A stretch of DNA of 38,885 nt from Flavobacterium sp. Lineage in GTDB: Bacteria; Bacteroidota; Bacteroidia; Flavobacteriales; Flavobacteriaceae. Below are positions 1 to 8,569 of this stretch, one piece after another. The notes beneath the pieces are model-generated. The model was not told where the DNA came from, searched no databases, and saw only the letters and a program-made list of their open reading frames with translations. Both the position numbers and the translations under genes were made by a program. The stretch lies in the NCBI RefSeq assembly GCF_027484945.1, contig NZ_JAIXRZ010000071.1, forward strand, positions 1-38,885, read 5' to 3'. Numbering within the stretch: position 1 is the first letter of the stretch; every line of letters starts with the position of its first letter.

Positions 1-85
1 AGAATAGAGAATAGAGAATAGAGAATAGAGAATAGAGAATAGAGAATAGAGAATAGAGAATAGAGAATAGAGGATAGAGAATAGA
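1..85. repeat. 7-bp tandem repeat, unit AGAATAG
   Basis: Twelve consecutive copies of AGAATAG fill bases 1-84. Only the copy at 71-77 differs, by one A-to-G change (AGGATAG). The tract runs off the left edge, so its true copy number is unknown. It lies downstream of the stop codon of the RelA/SpoT gene and codes for nothing visible. Confidence 0.95.
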
Positions 86-113
86 CTTTTAATTACCCTC
101 GATTTTTAGGACT

Positions 114-176
114 AATCACTAGTCACTAGTCACTAGTCACTAGTCACTAATTACTAGTCACTAATCACTAGCTACT
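114..176. repeat. 7-bp tandem repeat, unit AGTCACT, degenerate
   Basis: Nine units of period 7 are seen. Five are exact AGTCACT (121-148 as four copies, and 156-162). The others are variants: AATCACT at 114-120 and 163-169, AATTACT at 149-155, AGCTACT at 170-176. It has the same period as the tract at 1-85 but an unrelated unit, and ends 14 bases before the RelA/SpoT stop codon. Confidence 0.93.
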
Positions 177-190
177 AATCTCCATAACCC

Positions 191-2407
191 CTAACTATAA
201 ACCCTAGTTACTTTTTCAATTCCATCAATTTTTTTAATCGAATCAATCATGCGTTTTAAGATTTTGTTGTTCTGGACTACAACGGTAACTTGACCATTGA
301 AAATTCCAGCTTCACCACTTAAAGATATACTTTGAATGTTAACATGCATTTGATTGGATATTACTTTAGTAAGTTCATTGGTTAATCCCATCGTATCCAT
401 GCCGGTAATATTTAAATTCACTTTAAACTCTTGTTTGGTCGAATCGATCCATCGCGCTTGCATAATCCGATATGCATAATTTGATTGTAGGCTAATAGCG
501 TTTGGACAGTCTTTTTTGTGGACTTTTATCCCTTCGTTTATGGTTACAAAACCAAACACATCATCACCTGGAATCGGATTGCAACAAGAAGCCAACTTGT
601 AATCCAAACGATCTTGCTCTTTTCCAAAGACCAATAAGTCGTAATTACTGGTTAACTCTTGTCGGTTTATTTCCTCTGGATTTGTAGCATGCGACCGTTT
701 GATTTTGTTTTTGAAAAAATTAATTAGCGTATTGCTTTTCTGTGCAGCATAGTCCTTTAACTGTTGATTCTCTATCGCCCCGATTCCTACACGATAAAAC
801 AAATCCAAACTCGTTTTTAATTTAAAATAGTTAACCAATTCATTAACTACACTTTCATTAAGAGTAATTTTTAAATGCTTTAGCTTACGCGTTAGTAATT
901 CTTTTCCTTCTTCAGCAATTTTCTTCGTATCTTCATTGAGTACACTTCGGATTTTATTTTTTGCTCTTGATGTAGTTACATAGTCCAACCAGTTGATTGT
1001 TGGTTTTTGATGCGGTGACGTTATGATTTCTACTTGGTCTCCACTTTTTAATTCGTAATTGAGGGGAACTAACCGTCCATTTACACGGGTTCCTCGTGTT
1101 TTAATACCGATTTCAGAATGGATGCTAAAGGCAAAATCCAACGAAGTAGCTCCTTTTGGCAAGGATTTAATTTCACCTTTGGGTGTAAATACAAAGATTT
1201 CTTTGGCATACAAATTCATTTTGAAATCTTCTACAAAGTCAACCGCATTGGTTTCGGCATTTTCTAATGCTTCTTTCAGCAAATTCAGCCATTTCTCAAG
1301 ACCCGATTCTTCAGTAGCACCTTGTTTATATTTGTAGTGTGCAGCATAGCCTTTCTCGGCAATTTCATCCATACGTTCGCTGCGCACTTGTATTTCTACC
1401 CAACGTCCTTTTGGACCCATAACGGTGATATGTAATGCCTCATATCCAGTTGATTTGGGAGAAGAAATCCAATCGCGTAATCGACTCGGACTTGGTCGGT
1501 AATGATCGGTAACTACAGAATAAATTTTCCAAGCCAAGAATTTTTCATCATGGGGATTGGATTTATAAATAATACGCAGTGCAAATTTGTCGTATACTTC
1601 ATCAAACGTCACACGTTGCACCATCATTTTCCGACGAATTGAATAAATGGATTTGGGCCGCCCCTTGATAATGTATTGAATCCCTTCTTCATCCAAAGAT
1701 TTTGCTAAAACCTTAGAAACCATTTTGATATAGTCGTCTTGTTCTTCTTTTGTTTCTTTGATTTTGCTAACAATATCCTTGTAAATTAAAGGTTCGGTAT
1801 ACTTAAGGCCTAAATCTTCCAATTGGGTTTTGATGTTGTATAAACCCAAACGATGGGCCAAAGGAGCATAGATATATAAGGTTTCAGAAGCAATTTTTTC
1901 TTGCTTGTATTGCGGCATGGAATCCATCGTTTGCATGTTGTGCAAGCGGTCAGCAATTTTAATAAGAATAACCCGAACATCATCATTTAACGTGAGCAGC
2001 ATTTTACGAAAATTTTCTGCTTGCATCGAGATGTTCATGTCTTTTTTAACCTGCGAAATTTTGGTAAGTCCACCTACCAATTGTGCAATTTTTGGATTGA
2101 ATTGTTTTTCAATATCCTCTACGGTTATTGGCGTATCTTCTACAACATCATGCAAGAGTGCGGCAGCAATACCAGTGGCCCCCAAACCAATCTCAGAAGC
2201 TACGATTTTGGCCACACCGATTGGGTGGAAAATATAGGCTTCTCCAGATTTTCGGCGCTGATCTTTGTGCGCATCAACCGCAACATCAAAAGCTTTGCGG
2301 ATCAATTTTTTATCGTCTACACTAAGCGTTTGGTAACTAATGCGTAAAAGTTCTTTGTATTCTCGAGCGAGTGCTTTTTTTTCTTCTTCTAAATCGATTT
2401 CTAGCAT
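191..2407 (-). CDS. spoT: Bifunctional (p)ppGpp synthetase/hydrolase (RelA/SpoT family)
   Basis: Makes and degrades the stringent-response alarmone (p)ppGpp in the cytoplasm. At 738 residues it is full length for the long RelA/SpoT family. The N-terminal HD hydrolase domain is intact, with HDVVED at residues 86-91 and ADRLHN at 152-157. The synthetase domain follows, with GRPKS near 249 and the conserved GYEALH at 321-326 followed by EIQVR. Next come a TGS domain (about 403-463), a Cys/His cluster (C608, C609, H630, C634) and a C-terminal ACT domain (about 662-736). Both catalytic halves look functional, so a bifunctional enzyme is more likely than a RelA-only synthetase. The ATG at 2407 gives a normal N-terminus. 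The gene reads toward the two heptamer repeat tracts, and no hairpin terminator was seen between its stop and the left edge. Confidence 0.97.
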   Translation of the reverse strand: MLEIDLEEEKKALAREYKELLRISYQTLSVDDKKLIRKAFDVAVDAHKDQRRKSGEAYIFHPIGVAKIVASEIGLGATGIAAALLHDVVEDTPITVEDIEKQFNPKIAQLVGGLTKISQVKKDMNISMQAENFRKMLLTLNDDVRVILIKIADRLHNMQTMDSMPQYKQEKIASETLYIYAPLAHRLGLYNIKTQLEDLGLKYTEPLIYKDIVSKIKETKEEQDDYIKMVSKVLAKSLDEEGIQYIIKGRPKSIYSIRRKMMVQRVTFDEVYDKFALRIIYKSNPHDEKFLAWKIYSVVTDHYRPSPSRLRDWISSPKSTGYEALHITVMGPKGRWVEIQVRSERMDEIAEKGYAAHYKYKQGATEESGLEKWLNLLKEALENAETNAVDFVEDFKMNLYAKEIFVFTPKGEIKSLPKGATSLDFAFSIHSEIGIKTRGTRVNGRLVPLNYELKSGDQVEIITSPHQKPTINWLDYVTTSRAKNKIRSVLNEDTKKIAEEGKELLTRKLKHLKITLNESVVNELVNYFKLKTSLDLFYRVGIGAIENQQLKDYAAQKSNTLINFFKNKIKRSHATNPEEINRQELTSNYDLLVFGKEQDRLDYKLASCCNPIPGDDVFGFVTINEGIKVHKKDCPNAISLQSNYAYRIMQARWIDSTKQEFKVNLNITGMDTMGLTNELTKVISNQMHVNIQSISLSGEAGIFNGQVTVVVQNNKILKRMIDSIKKIDGIEKVTRVYS

Positions 2408-2508
2408 AAAAACGTTGTGAAGGTTAAAAGTACAACAAATTAAAACATTCTACAACTTCAAAATAGTAGAATTAACGGATAGTAACTATGCATTTGTAGT
2501 GCTTAATT

Positions 2509-3297
2509 TTAAAATCCTCTTTGACGCTTTGCTTCAAAAAGTAAAATGGCAGCTGCTACAGAAACGTTCATTGAATCAATGGTTCCCGACATCGGAATTA
2601 TAATGTTTTGCGTTGCAGCTTCCCGCCAAGCCGATGTTAGTCCGGTTGCTTCTGTACCAACAACCAAGGCTGTGGCTTGTGTAAAATCATTTTCGTGGTA
2701 TACATTAGCGTTTTGTAATGTTGCGCTGTAAATCGCAATTTTTTTTTGTTGTAAAAAAGTAATCATTTCAGTTGTAGTACTCATCGCTATTGTATTGGTG
2801 AATAGACAACCTACACTGGAGCGGATACAATTGGGATTGTACAAATCGGTTTTACTGTTGGCAATTAAAACGGCATCGGCCCCAACAGCGTCTGCTGTGC
2901 GTAAAAGTGCGCCGATATTTCCGGGTTTTTCAATAGCTTCGGCTACTAGAATCAAAGGGTTTTCGGGTAATTGAAGCGCATTTAAATCGTGATCTTTTGC
3001 TTTAGCCACCGCTAGAATGCCTTCAGTAGTATCACGATAGGCCAATTTTTGATATACTTCTTTGCTAATTTCAATCGGATTGCAAAAGGAAGGGATTTGC
3101 TTTTGAATAGAAGAAATAGCAAACATTTCAGGCACAAATAATACGTTTTCCAAAACATAGCCGCCTTTTAATGCCAATTCGATTTCCCTTTTTCCTTCAA
3201 TTAAAAAGGTTCCGGTTTGTTTTCGAACTTTGGCCTTTTCTTGCAACAATACTAAGGATTTGATCAATGGGTTTTGGGTCGAATGGATTTGTTTCAA
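2509..3297 (-). CDS. TrmH/SpoU-family RNA 2'-O-methyltransferase
   Basis: Predicted SAM-dependent 2'-O-ribose methyltransferase acting on rRNA or tRNA. The protein has 262 residues: a short N-terminal substrate-binding domain (about 1-105, with FLIEGKREIE near 31-40), then the SPOUT trefoil-knot domain. All three SPOUT motifs are visible: motif 1 with KPGNIGALLRT (124-133 region, N127 and R133), motif 2 VGTEATGLT (213-221), and motif 3 IPMSGTIDSMNVSVAAA (234-250, N244). The gene lies 101 bp upstream, on the same strand, of the RelA/SpoT start. The exact nucleotide target cannot be read from sequence. RlmB-like or TrmH-like specificity are both possible, so no symbol is given. Confidence 0.93.
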   Translation of the reverse strand: MKQIHSTQNPLIKSLVLLQEKAKVRKQTGTFLIEGKREIELALKGGYVLENVLFVPEMFAISSIQKQIPSFCNPIEISKEVYQKLAYRDTTEGILAVAKAKDHDLNALQLPENPLILVAEAIEKPGNIGALLRTADAVGADAVLIANSKTDLYNPNCIRSSVGCLFTNTIAMSTTTEMITFLQQKKIAIYSATLQNANVYHENDFTQATALVVGTEATGLTSAWREAATQNIIIPMSGTIDSMNVSVAAAILLFEAKRQRGF

Positions 3298-3341
3298 GAC
3301 GATTCAATTAAGAGGCTAATTTAAGGGAATTCCCTGAAATC

Positions 3342-5141
3342 TTAAAATGTAAAATAAAGCCAACCCATATAAGGATCGGGAAAGCTTGGGTCATTTAAGT
3401 TAAGAATATAATAGTACGTTCCTTTAGGAGAAATATAGTCACTTATCGTAAATTTTTGATTAGAAAACCCATCCCATTCAGGCATCGAATTGTTTCCTTT
3501 CCAAACCAGACGTCCCCATCGGTTGTATATTTCTAGTGTAAATTGGGTGAAAATATTGTACAAACCTTCTATGTGAAAAGTGTCATTGGCCCCATCGCCA
3601 TTAGCCGAAACATAATTGAAAATTTGAGGGGGGCAATTTTTGGTTTGCAATTCAAAGTTCCCCAAACTATAACAATGCTCATTATTAACTCGAAAATAAA
3701 TGGTTTTGGGTGTTGCTGTCGCCCAATAGGATTCGGGAGTTACAATTGCGTTTACCTGATTGGTTGCATCGGCAATAGTTTCATAATAGCCTCCAAAGGT
3801 TGCTAATGCTGCATCAAAAGCCGATTCGGCATAATTGTAAAAATTAAATTCACCCGAAGTGAAGCCTTTATTGCAACTCACAATAGGATCTAAAGCGCTA
3901 ATAACAGGCGAAAACCAAAGTGTATCAGTCCAATTTGCACTATTATTGGTTTCGATTAATTCTTGAACGCTACTATTAGCGTCGACTTGCGCTACTAGGG
4001 TATAATTTAAGGGCGCTGATGTCGGAATCGTCAATACAATTTGCCCTTGCTCAAATCCATTTATAGGAAGTGTTGTTTGGGTTTGGGCTTGTCCAACTAA
4101 AATTCCGTCACAATAAAATGCAATTATTGTTCCCGATGGTAGTGGGTCAGTAGCGTTGGGATTTGAAACGGTATAATGCAACGTTACATTGGGCGAATCA
4201 CAGGTTTTATCAACCGCATCTATCGAAATTACGGCATCGGGCAACTGGCTGTTGAATGTGGTTAAAATTACATTCATAAGCACTACATCTTGTCCTGAAG
4301 TAAGTTGTATTAACGCCGAGGTATCTCCAATTTGAATATTGTTTTGAATGGAATAAATATCCAAGTCCATATTGTGTAGGGTCGAACTATTGGTTATCGA
4401 ATTTGTTCCATTGAAAGCATTATTTGCGGGGTTTAATGGCGGATTACTCAAAACGGTCCCGTTAATACGCAAACTTTCATTTACCGCCAAACCACGATCA
4501 CCTTCCCAAGCGACAAAACCAATTTTTGCACCTACGTTATCCACCACATTTAAATTATCCAATGTTATGTTAATAGCCGTGGGAATACTTTGTAAGCCAT
4601 CATATAAATTTACCTGATTAATTGGTAAAAGCGCTGATGAATAAACAACCACTAAGGTCCAACCCGCAAAATTTGTTCGGAAGTCACAATACCCTGGTTC
4701 GCTTAGTAATGTTGCACTTATATCAAGATTGGAAAGGGTATAGGTTCCGTTTCCTGTAGTTGCTACCAAAGCAGTTACGTCGGCAAAGGCACTGAAATAG
4801 GATAGTCCTGTATTACTGTTGATTGCAGAAAGAATACGCGTTGCCGTAATATCGATGCCATTCATGGATACTTGTTGATCACCATTACCCGACCCAGCCC
4901 AATACAAATAGGCTTTGTGGAGTTGTTGATTGGAGTTTAAATTTAATTCGGCAGAAGCGAAAGGAGCAATTAATTCGGTACACGTAGTTGTGGAATTGTT
5001 TTCTGCTAAATTGAGTGTATTCCCCACAAAAGTGAAGTCGTAACGACCATTGAATTGCTCATACAAACTAATGTTTTGTGCATTCCCAACGATTGTAAAA
5101 AAAAATAGAAACACGATACGTATGTAACCTGCGTTTGGCAT
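3342..5141 (-). CDS. Type IX-secreted surface protein with gliding-motility-associated (type B) C-terminal domain
   Basis: A 599-residue secreted protein. The start was placed at the ATG at 5141 because MPNAGYIRIVFLFFFTIVGNAQ there is a good signal peptide cleaved before Q/N; the reading frame continues 24 codons further upstream to 5213, but that extension would bury the signal. The N-terminal half is beta-rich and unassigned (YLYWAGSGNGD, later WEGDRGLAVNESLRING). A CARDB-like adhesion/Ig domain follows, with an LPDAVISIDAVD start and an IETNNSANW end. The last ~95 residues carry the type B sorting domain: NGDGANDTF, IYNRWGRLVW, a WDG, GTYYYIL and GWLYF near the end. In this family that domain directs export by the type IX system and attachment at the cell surface. 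The ligand is unknown. It is transcribed toward the methyltransferase gene, 44 bp away. Confidence 0.9.
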   Translation of the reverse strand: MPNAGYIRIVFLFFFTIVGNAQNISLYEQFNGRYDFTFVGNTLNLAENNSTTTCTELIAPFASAELNLNSNQQLHKAYLYWAGSGNGDQQVSMNGIDITATRILSAINSNTGLSYFSAFADVTALVATTGNGTYTLSNLDISATLLSEPGYCDFRTNFAGWTLVVVYSSALLPINQVNLYDGLQSIPTAINITLDNLNVVDNVGAKIGFVAWEGDRGLAVNESLRINGTVLSNPPLNPANNAFNGTNSITNSSTLHNMDLDIYSIQNNIQIGDTSALIQLTSGQDVVLMNVILTTFNSQLPDAVISIDAVDKTCDSPNVTLHYTVSNPNATDPLPSGTIIAFYCDGILVGQAQTQTTLPINGFEQGQIVLTIPTSAPLNYTLVAQVDANSSVQELIETNNSANWTDTLWFSPVISALDPIVSCNKGFTSGEFNFYNYAESAFDAALATFGGYYETIADATNQVNAIVTPESYWATATPKTIYFRVNNEHCYSLGNFELQTKNCPPQIFNYVSANGDGANDTFHIEGLYNIFTQFTLEIYNRWGRLVWKGNNSMPEWDGFSNQKFTISDYISPKGTYYYILNLNDPSFPDPYMGWLYFTF

Positions 5142-5191
5142 TGAAATCAAGATATTGCATCTAAAAGTAGTGATTAATTTTAAATTATAGC

Positions 5192-5199
5192 TATTTTTG
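5192..5199 (+). promoter_or_regulatory. Possible -7 promoter element (TATTTTTG)
   Basis: Matches the Bacteroidota -7 consensus TAnnTTTG, in the divergent gap between the secreted protein gene (minus) and the glycan-locus gene at 5251. No convincing -33 TTG lies 19-21 bases upstream. If it is used, transcription starts near 5205, so the in-frame TTG at 5197 cannot be the start codon. Confidence 0.35.
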
Positions 5200-5250
5200 A
5201 ATGGTTCTAACAAAAAAATCGTTAGCGAATCAATTGCTTATTCATCTATT

Positions 5251-6222
5251 TTGTTCACAGTAAAAAAATATCAAAATTCGGATTGTACGCTATGGGATGC
5301 CTTTATTGCGCAATCCCGAAACGGTACTTTTTTGTTTCAGCGGAAGTTCATGGAATACCACCACGATCGTTTTTTGGACTATTCGCTGCTGGTGTATAAA
5401 AACGATGACTTGATTGCAGTTGTTCCTGCGCATCAAATCAATGATTCACTTTATTCGCATTGGGGGCTCACCTATGGTGGATTGGTTTTACCGCTTCGAA
5501 TACATATTTCGGATGTTCTTGGGTTGTTTGCTGCAGTTTTACGTTTTCTACAGCAACATGCGATTACTGCTTTACACATAAAAGAAATCCCCGGATTTTA
5601 TGCGATGGGTTATTCGGGTGAACTAGCTTATTTAATGCAGCTTTGTCAAGCTAAGATAACACGCGTTGACCTATTGTCTTCCTTGGATTTACATCTACCT
5701 TTACAACTCTCTAAATCACGAAAAGAAAGTATTCGTCGGGGACAAAAAAAAGGATTGATTATTCGAGAAGAAGCTGATTTTACTTCTTTTTGGAACACAT
5801 TACTGATTCCTAATTTAGAAAAAAGACACCAAACCCAACCGGTTCATACATTGGAAGAAATCACCTATTTGTACAGTCAATTTCCTAAAAATATACGGCA
5901 TTTTAATGTGTATTTAGAGGGGCAGTTAGTCGCTGGAACAACCGTTTTTGATACGGGTAGAGTGGCACATCCACAGTATGTAGCGGGCGATGATCAACGA
6001 TCAGAAACCGGTGCTTTGGATTATTTATATGATTATTTGATTACCGAAGTGTATCGGGATTGCCGCGTTTTTGATTTTGGTATTTCAAATGAAAACCAAG
6101 GAAAAAATATCAATGCCGGACTCCAATTTTGGAAAGAATCCTATGGTACACAGCCCGTTGCGCAGCATTTTTATCAGGTCGACACCGCTCATTTTTCATT
6201 ATTAGACTCCGTACTCGTATGA
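5251..6222 (+). CDS. FemAB/GNAT-like acyltransferase of the glycan locus
   Basis: Predicted cytoplasmic GNAT-fold acyltransferase of the FemAB-like type, about 323 residues from this start. The N-terminal region has NGTFLFQRKFMEYHHDRF. The middle has KSRKESIRRGQKKGL. The second lobe has NIRHFNVY, AGTTVF, AHPQYVAG and FDFGISNENQG. The reading frame is open back to a TTG at 5197, but that TTG is part of a TATTTTTG promoter-like element. The TTG at 5251 gives an N-terminus that begins directly with the first beta strand (FTVKKYQ), so it was chosen. The stop overlaps the next start by ATGA, so it is translationally coupled to the sugar aminotransferase. An inferred job is N-acylation of the amino sugar made by that enzyme; peptidoglycan or lipid modification are alternatives. 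Confidence 0.78.
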   Translation: MFTVKKYQNSDCTLWDAFIAQSRNGTFLFQRKFMEYHHDRFLDYSLLVYKNDDLIAVVPAHQINDSLYSHWGLTYGGLVLPLRIHISDVLGLFAAVLRFLQQHAITALHIKEIPGFYAMGYSGELAYLMQLCQAKITRVDLLSSLDLHLPLQLSKSRKESIRRGQKKGLIIREEADFTSFWNTLLIPNLEKRHQTQPVHTLEEITYLYSQFPKNIRHFNVYLEGQLVAGTTVFDTGRVAHPQYVAGDDQRSETGALDYLYDYLITEVYRDCRVFDFGISNENQGKNINAGLQFWKESYGTQPVAQHFYQVDTAHFSLLDSVLV

Positions 6223-7301
6223 TCCCATTTTTGGATTTACAGCGTATAAACGCTCCGTTTATTGAAGCCTATCATGCACAATTGCAAAAGGTAGTTGAAA
6301 AGGGTTGGTTTATTTTGGGCGACCAATTAAAGCAATTTGAAACCGATTTTGCGGCAACGTGTCGCGCGCCTTATGCAATCGGTGTGGCCAATGGATTGGA
6401 TGCGATAACCTTACTTTTTAAAGCTCATATCGCTCTGGGTAAGTTACAACCTGGAGATCATATATTGGTGCAAGCCAACACGTATATTGCATCAATTATG
6501 GGGATTATTGAAGCCGGATTGCAGCCTATTCTTATAGAGCCGGATGCAGAGACTTTTAATTTATCTCCCGAAAAAATAATTGAGGCAATTACGCCTGAAA
6601 TTAAAGGTGTTTTGGTTGTTCATTTGTATGGACAATTGGCTCCTATGAGGGAAATAAATGCGATTGCCGCCGCACAAGATTGGGTTGTAATTGAAGATGC
6701 TGCCCAAGCTCACGGTCTTACTTTTGAAGGAATGAATGATTTGGCGTTTAGTTTTTATCCTGGAAAAAATTTGGGTGCTTTAGGTGATGGAGGGGCTGTG
6801 GTAACTCATGATTCAGCTGTTGCTAAGATGGTTCAAACTTTACGAAATTATGGATCGTGTCAAAAGTACCATAATGAATTGCGTGGAATGAATTCGCGCT
6901 TGGATGAACTACAAGCTGCATTTCTAAACGTGCGATTACCGCATTTAATGAATGAAAATAATTTGCGTCGAAAATGGGCACAACGGTATTTAACCGAGAT
7001 ACAAAATTCAGCCATTCAATTGCCCAAGGTGATGGCTATGGATGCTCATGTTTTTCATTTATTTGTTATTCAAACACCCTATCGAAAGCAATTACAATCG
7101 TATTTGCTGCAAAACGGTATAGAAACGATGATTCATTATCCGATTCCACCTCACAAACAAGGAGCTTTTTCAAATTGGAATATTTTATCATTTCCGATAA
7201 CTGAACAAATACATGATACGGTTTTGAGTCTGCCTATGAGTCCGGTATTATCCGAAGAGGAGGTTAGTTATATCATTCAAACCTTAAATGGATATTTATG
7301 A
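6219..7301 (+). CDS. DegT/DnrJ/EryC1/StrS-family PLP-dependent sugar aminotransferase
   Basis: Transfers an amino group to a keto-sugar nucleotide, giving an amino-deoxy sugar for surface glycan. The protein has 360 residues, normal for the family. The PLP Schiff-base lysine is K183 in FSFYPGKNLGALGDGG (178-192), and the pyridine-binding aspartate is D160 in EDAAQAHG. The C-terminal part has GMNSRLDELQAAFL and HVFHLFVIQ. The ATG at 6219 overlaps the upstream stop (ATGA); the frame extends further upstream inside the previous gene, but MIPFLDLQ is the canonical family start. It is ATGA-coupled to the flippase downstream. With the FdtA/QdtA-like isomerase at 13844, the likely substrate is dTDP-3-keto-6-deoxyhexose (FdtB/QdtB class). 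That assignment is inference from context. Confidence 0.92.
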   Translation: MIPFLDLQRINAPFIEAYHAQLQKVVEKGWFILGDQLKQFETDFAATCRAPYAIGVANGLDAITLLFKAHIALGKLQPGDHILVQANTYIASIMGIIEAGLQPILIEPDAETFNLSPEKIIEAITPEIKGVLVVHLYGQLAPMREINAIAAAQDWVVIEDAAQAHGLTFEGMNDLAFSFYPGKNLGALGDGGAVVTHDSAVAKMVQTLRNYGSCQKYHNELRGMNSRLDELQAAFLNVRLPHLMNENNLRRKWAQRYLTEIQNSAIQLPKVMAMDAHVFHLFVIQTPYRKQLQSYLLQNGIETMIHYPIPPHKQGAFSNWNILSFPITEQIHDTVLSLPMSPVLSEEEVSYIIQTLNGYL

Positions 7302-8569
7302 GATGGTTGATTGGTTTGTGGCAAGGAGAATTAGGGAGAATAACCTCATTAAATAGTTTGTCTGTTGGCTTAAAACTAGTTACGGGTTTTGTTACTTCAA
7401 AGTTGCTTGCAATCTATATAGGGCCAACTGGTTTAGCTCTAGTAGGTAATTTGCGAAATTTTTTAACTTCAATTGAAAATATTGCCACTTTGGGTTTTGC
7501 CAATGGAATAGTAAAATATACAGCAGCCTATAAAAATGATCCTAATCAATTAAAGAATTTTTTATCTACAGTTTTGACGTTGTTACCAGTAATGGCATTG
7601 ATTACATCTTGTTGTATTGCTATTTTTGCTGATTACTGGAGTTTTATTTTATTTGGGAGTTCCTCACCCTATACCTCTGTTTTTTATTGGTTTGCATTGG
7701 CATTGCCTTGGTATTTGATCCAAATTGTTTTAATGTCCATTTTAAATGGATTGGAAGCATTTAAGAAAGTGGTCTACACCCAAATTCTTAGTTCACTTAT
7801 TGGGTTGGTTATTACGGTTATATTAGTTATTAAATCCCAAACCTTTGGTGCATTAGTTGCAGTTGTTGTTGCGCCTTCACTTACTTTTTTTTGTCTTGCG
7901 TATTATTTAAAATCACAATTATTGGCCTTTCGTCCTCAATGCAATAGAGTATTTATTGAACAATTGTTTCACTACACATTGATGGCAATTGCCTCATCAG
8001 TTATTGGACCTTTAGTACTAATTGCATTACGTAATCAACTTATTTTAAATATAGGAAGCGTTGCTGCTGGTTTTTGGGAAGCATTGACCCGAATTTCAAG
8101 TTTTTATTTTTTATTTCTTTCAACTTTAATTGGACTTTATTTCTTGCCTAGGTTATCCAAAGTTGTAAATGATTTTGAAGAAAAAGCCATTTTAAAAAAT
8201 TATTATACCCAAGTTTTTCCATTATTTACCATCGGCTTAATTGTTTTTTATCTTTTACGACACTTGGTAGTTTCACTTTTTTATACTCATGCTTTTGAGC
8301 CCATAACTGATTTGATACAATGGCAAGTTTTGGGAGATTTTTTTAAAGGTGCTGCTTTGATTTTGGGGTATCGTTTTTTTGCGTATCGAAAAACAGGTTT
8401 ATTTATTTTCACCGAATTGTTCTCTTTGACTAGTTTATATTTCTTGAGTCGGTATGGAATTCAAGAGTCTGGATTAGAAGGGTTTATGCAGGCTTATGTT
8501 GTAAATTATGCATTGTATTTTTTATTTCTATTATTCATCTACCTATTTCGAAAGCCCGTGCATGGGTAA
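7298..8569 (+). CDS. Wzx-type polysaccharide/O-antigen flippase (MATE-like MOP superfamily)
   Basis: Multi-pass inner-membrane protein of 423 residues, predicted to flip an undecaprenyl-linked glycan unit to the periplasm. It has about twelve hydrophobic segments, and an N-terminal signature SLSVGLKLVTGFVTSKLLAI followed by GPTGLALVGNLRNF, typical of the O-antigen translocase (WzxE-like) group. The start overlaps the aminotransferase stop (ATGA), so it is the third gene of a coupled trio. The 3' end overlaps the convergent HAD gene by 27 bp (8543-8569). A flippase beside a sugar aminotransferase and several glycosyltransferases supports a Wzx-dependent assembly route; no clear Wzy polymerase was found in the window. 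Confidence 0.9.
   Translation: MRWLIGLWQGELGRITSLNSLSVGLKLVTGFVTSKLLAIYIGPTGLALVGNLRNFLTSIENIATLGFANGIVKYTAAYKNDPNQLKNFLSTVLTLLPVMALITSCCIAIFADYWSFILFGSSSPYTSVFYWFALALPWYLIQIVLMSILNGLEAFKKVVYTQILSSLIGLVITVILVIKSQTFGALVAVVVAPSLTFFCLAYYLKSQLLAFRPQCNRVFIEQLFHYTLMAIASSVIGPLVLIALRNQLILNIGSVAAGFWEALTRISSFYFLFLSTLIGLYFLPRLSKVVNDFEEKAILKNYYTQVFPLFTIGLIVFYLLRHLVVSLFYTHAFEPITDLIQWQVLGDFFKGAALILGYRFFAYRKTGLFIFTELFSLTSLYFLSRYGIQESGLEGFMQAYVVNYALYFLFLLFIYLFRKPVHG

Noticed and set aside
1..176. Possible CRISPR array
   Set aside because: Units are 7 bp with no spacers; a simple tandem repeat.
2448..2471. Hairpin TTCTAC/GTAGAA between the methyltransferase and RelA/SpoT genes as terminator
   Set aside because: Stem of six AT-rich pairs with a long loop and no proper T run on the minus strand.
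3325..3334. Perfect 10-bp palindrome GGGAATTCCC upstream of the methyltransferase gene as operator or terminator
   Set aside because: No loop, no T run, no second copy; a single short palindrome is expected by chance.
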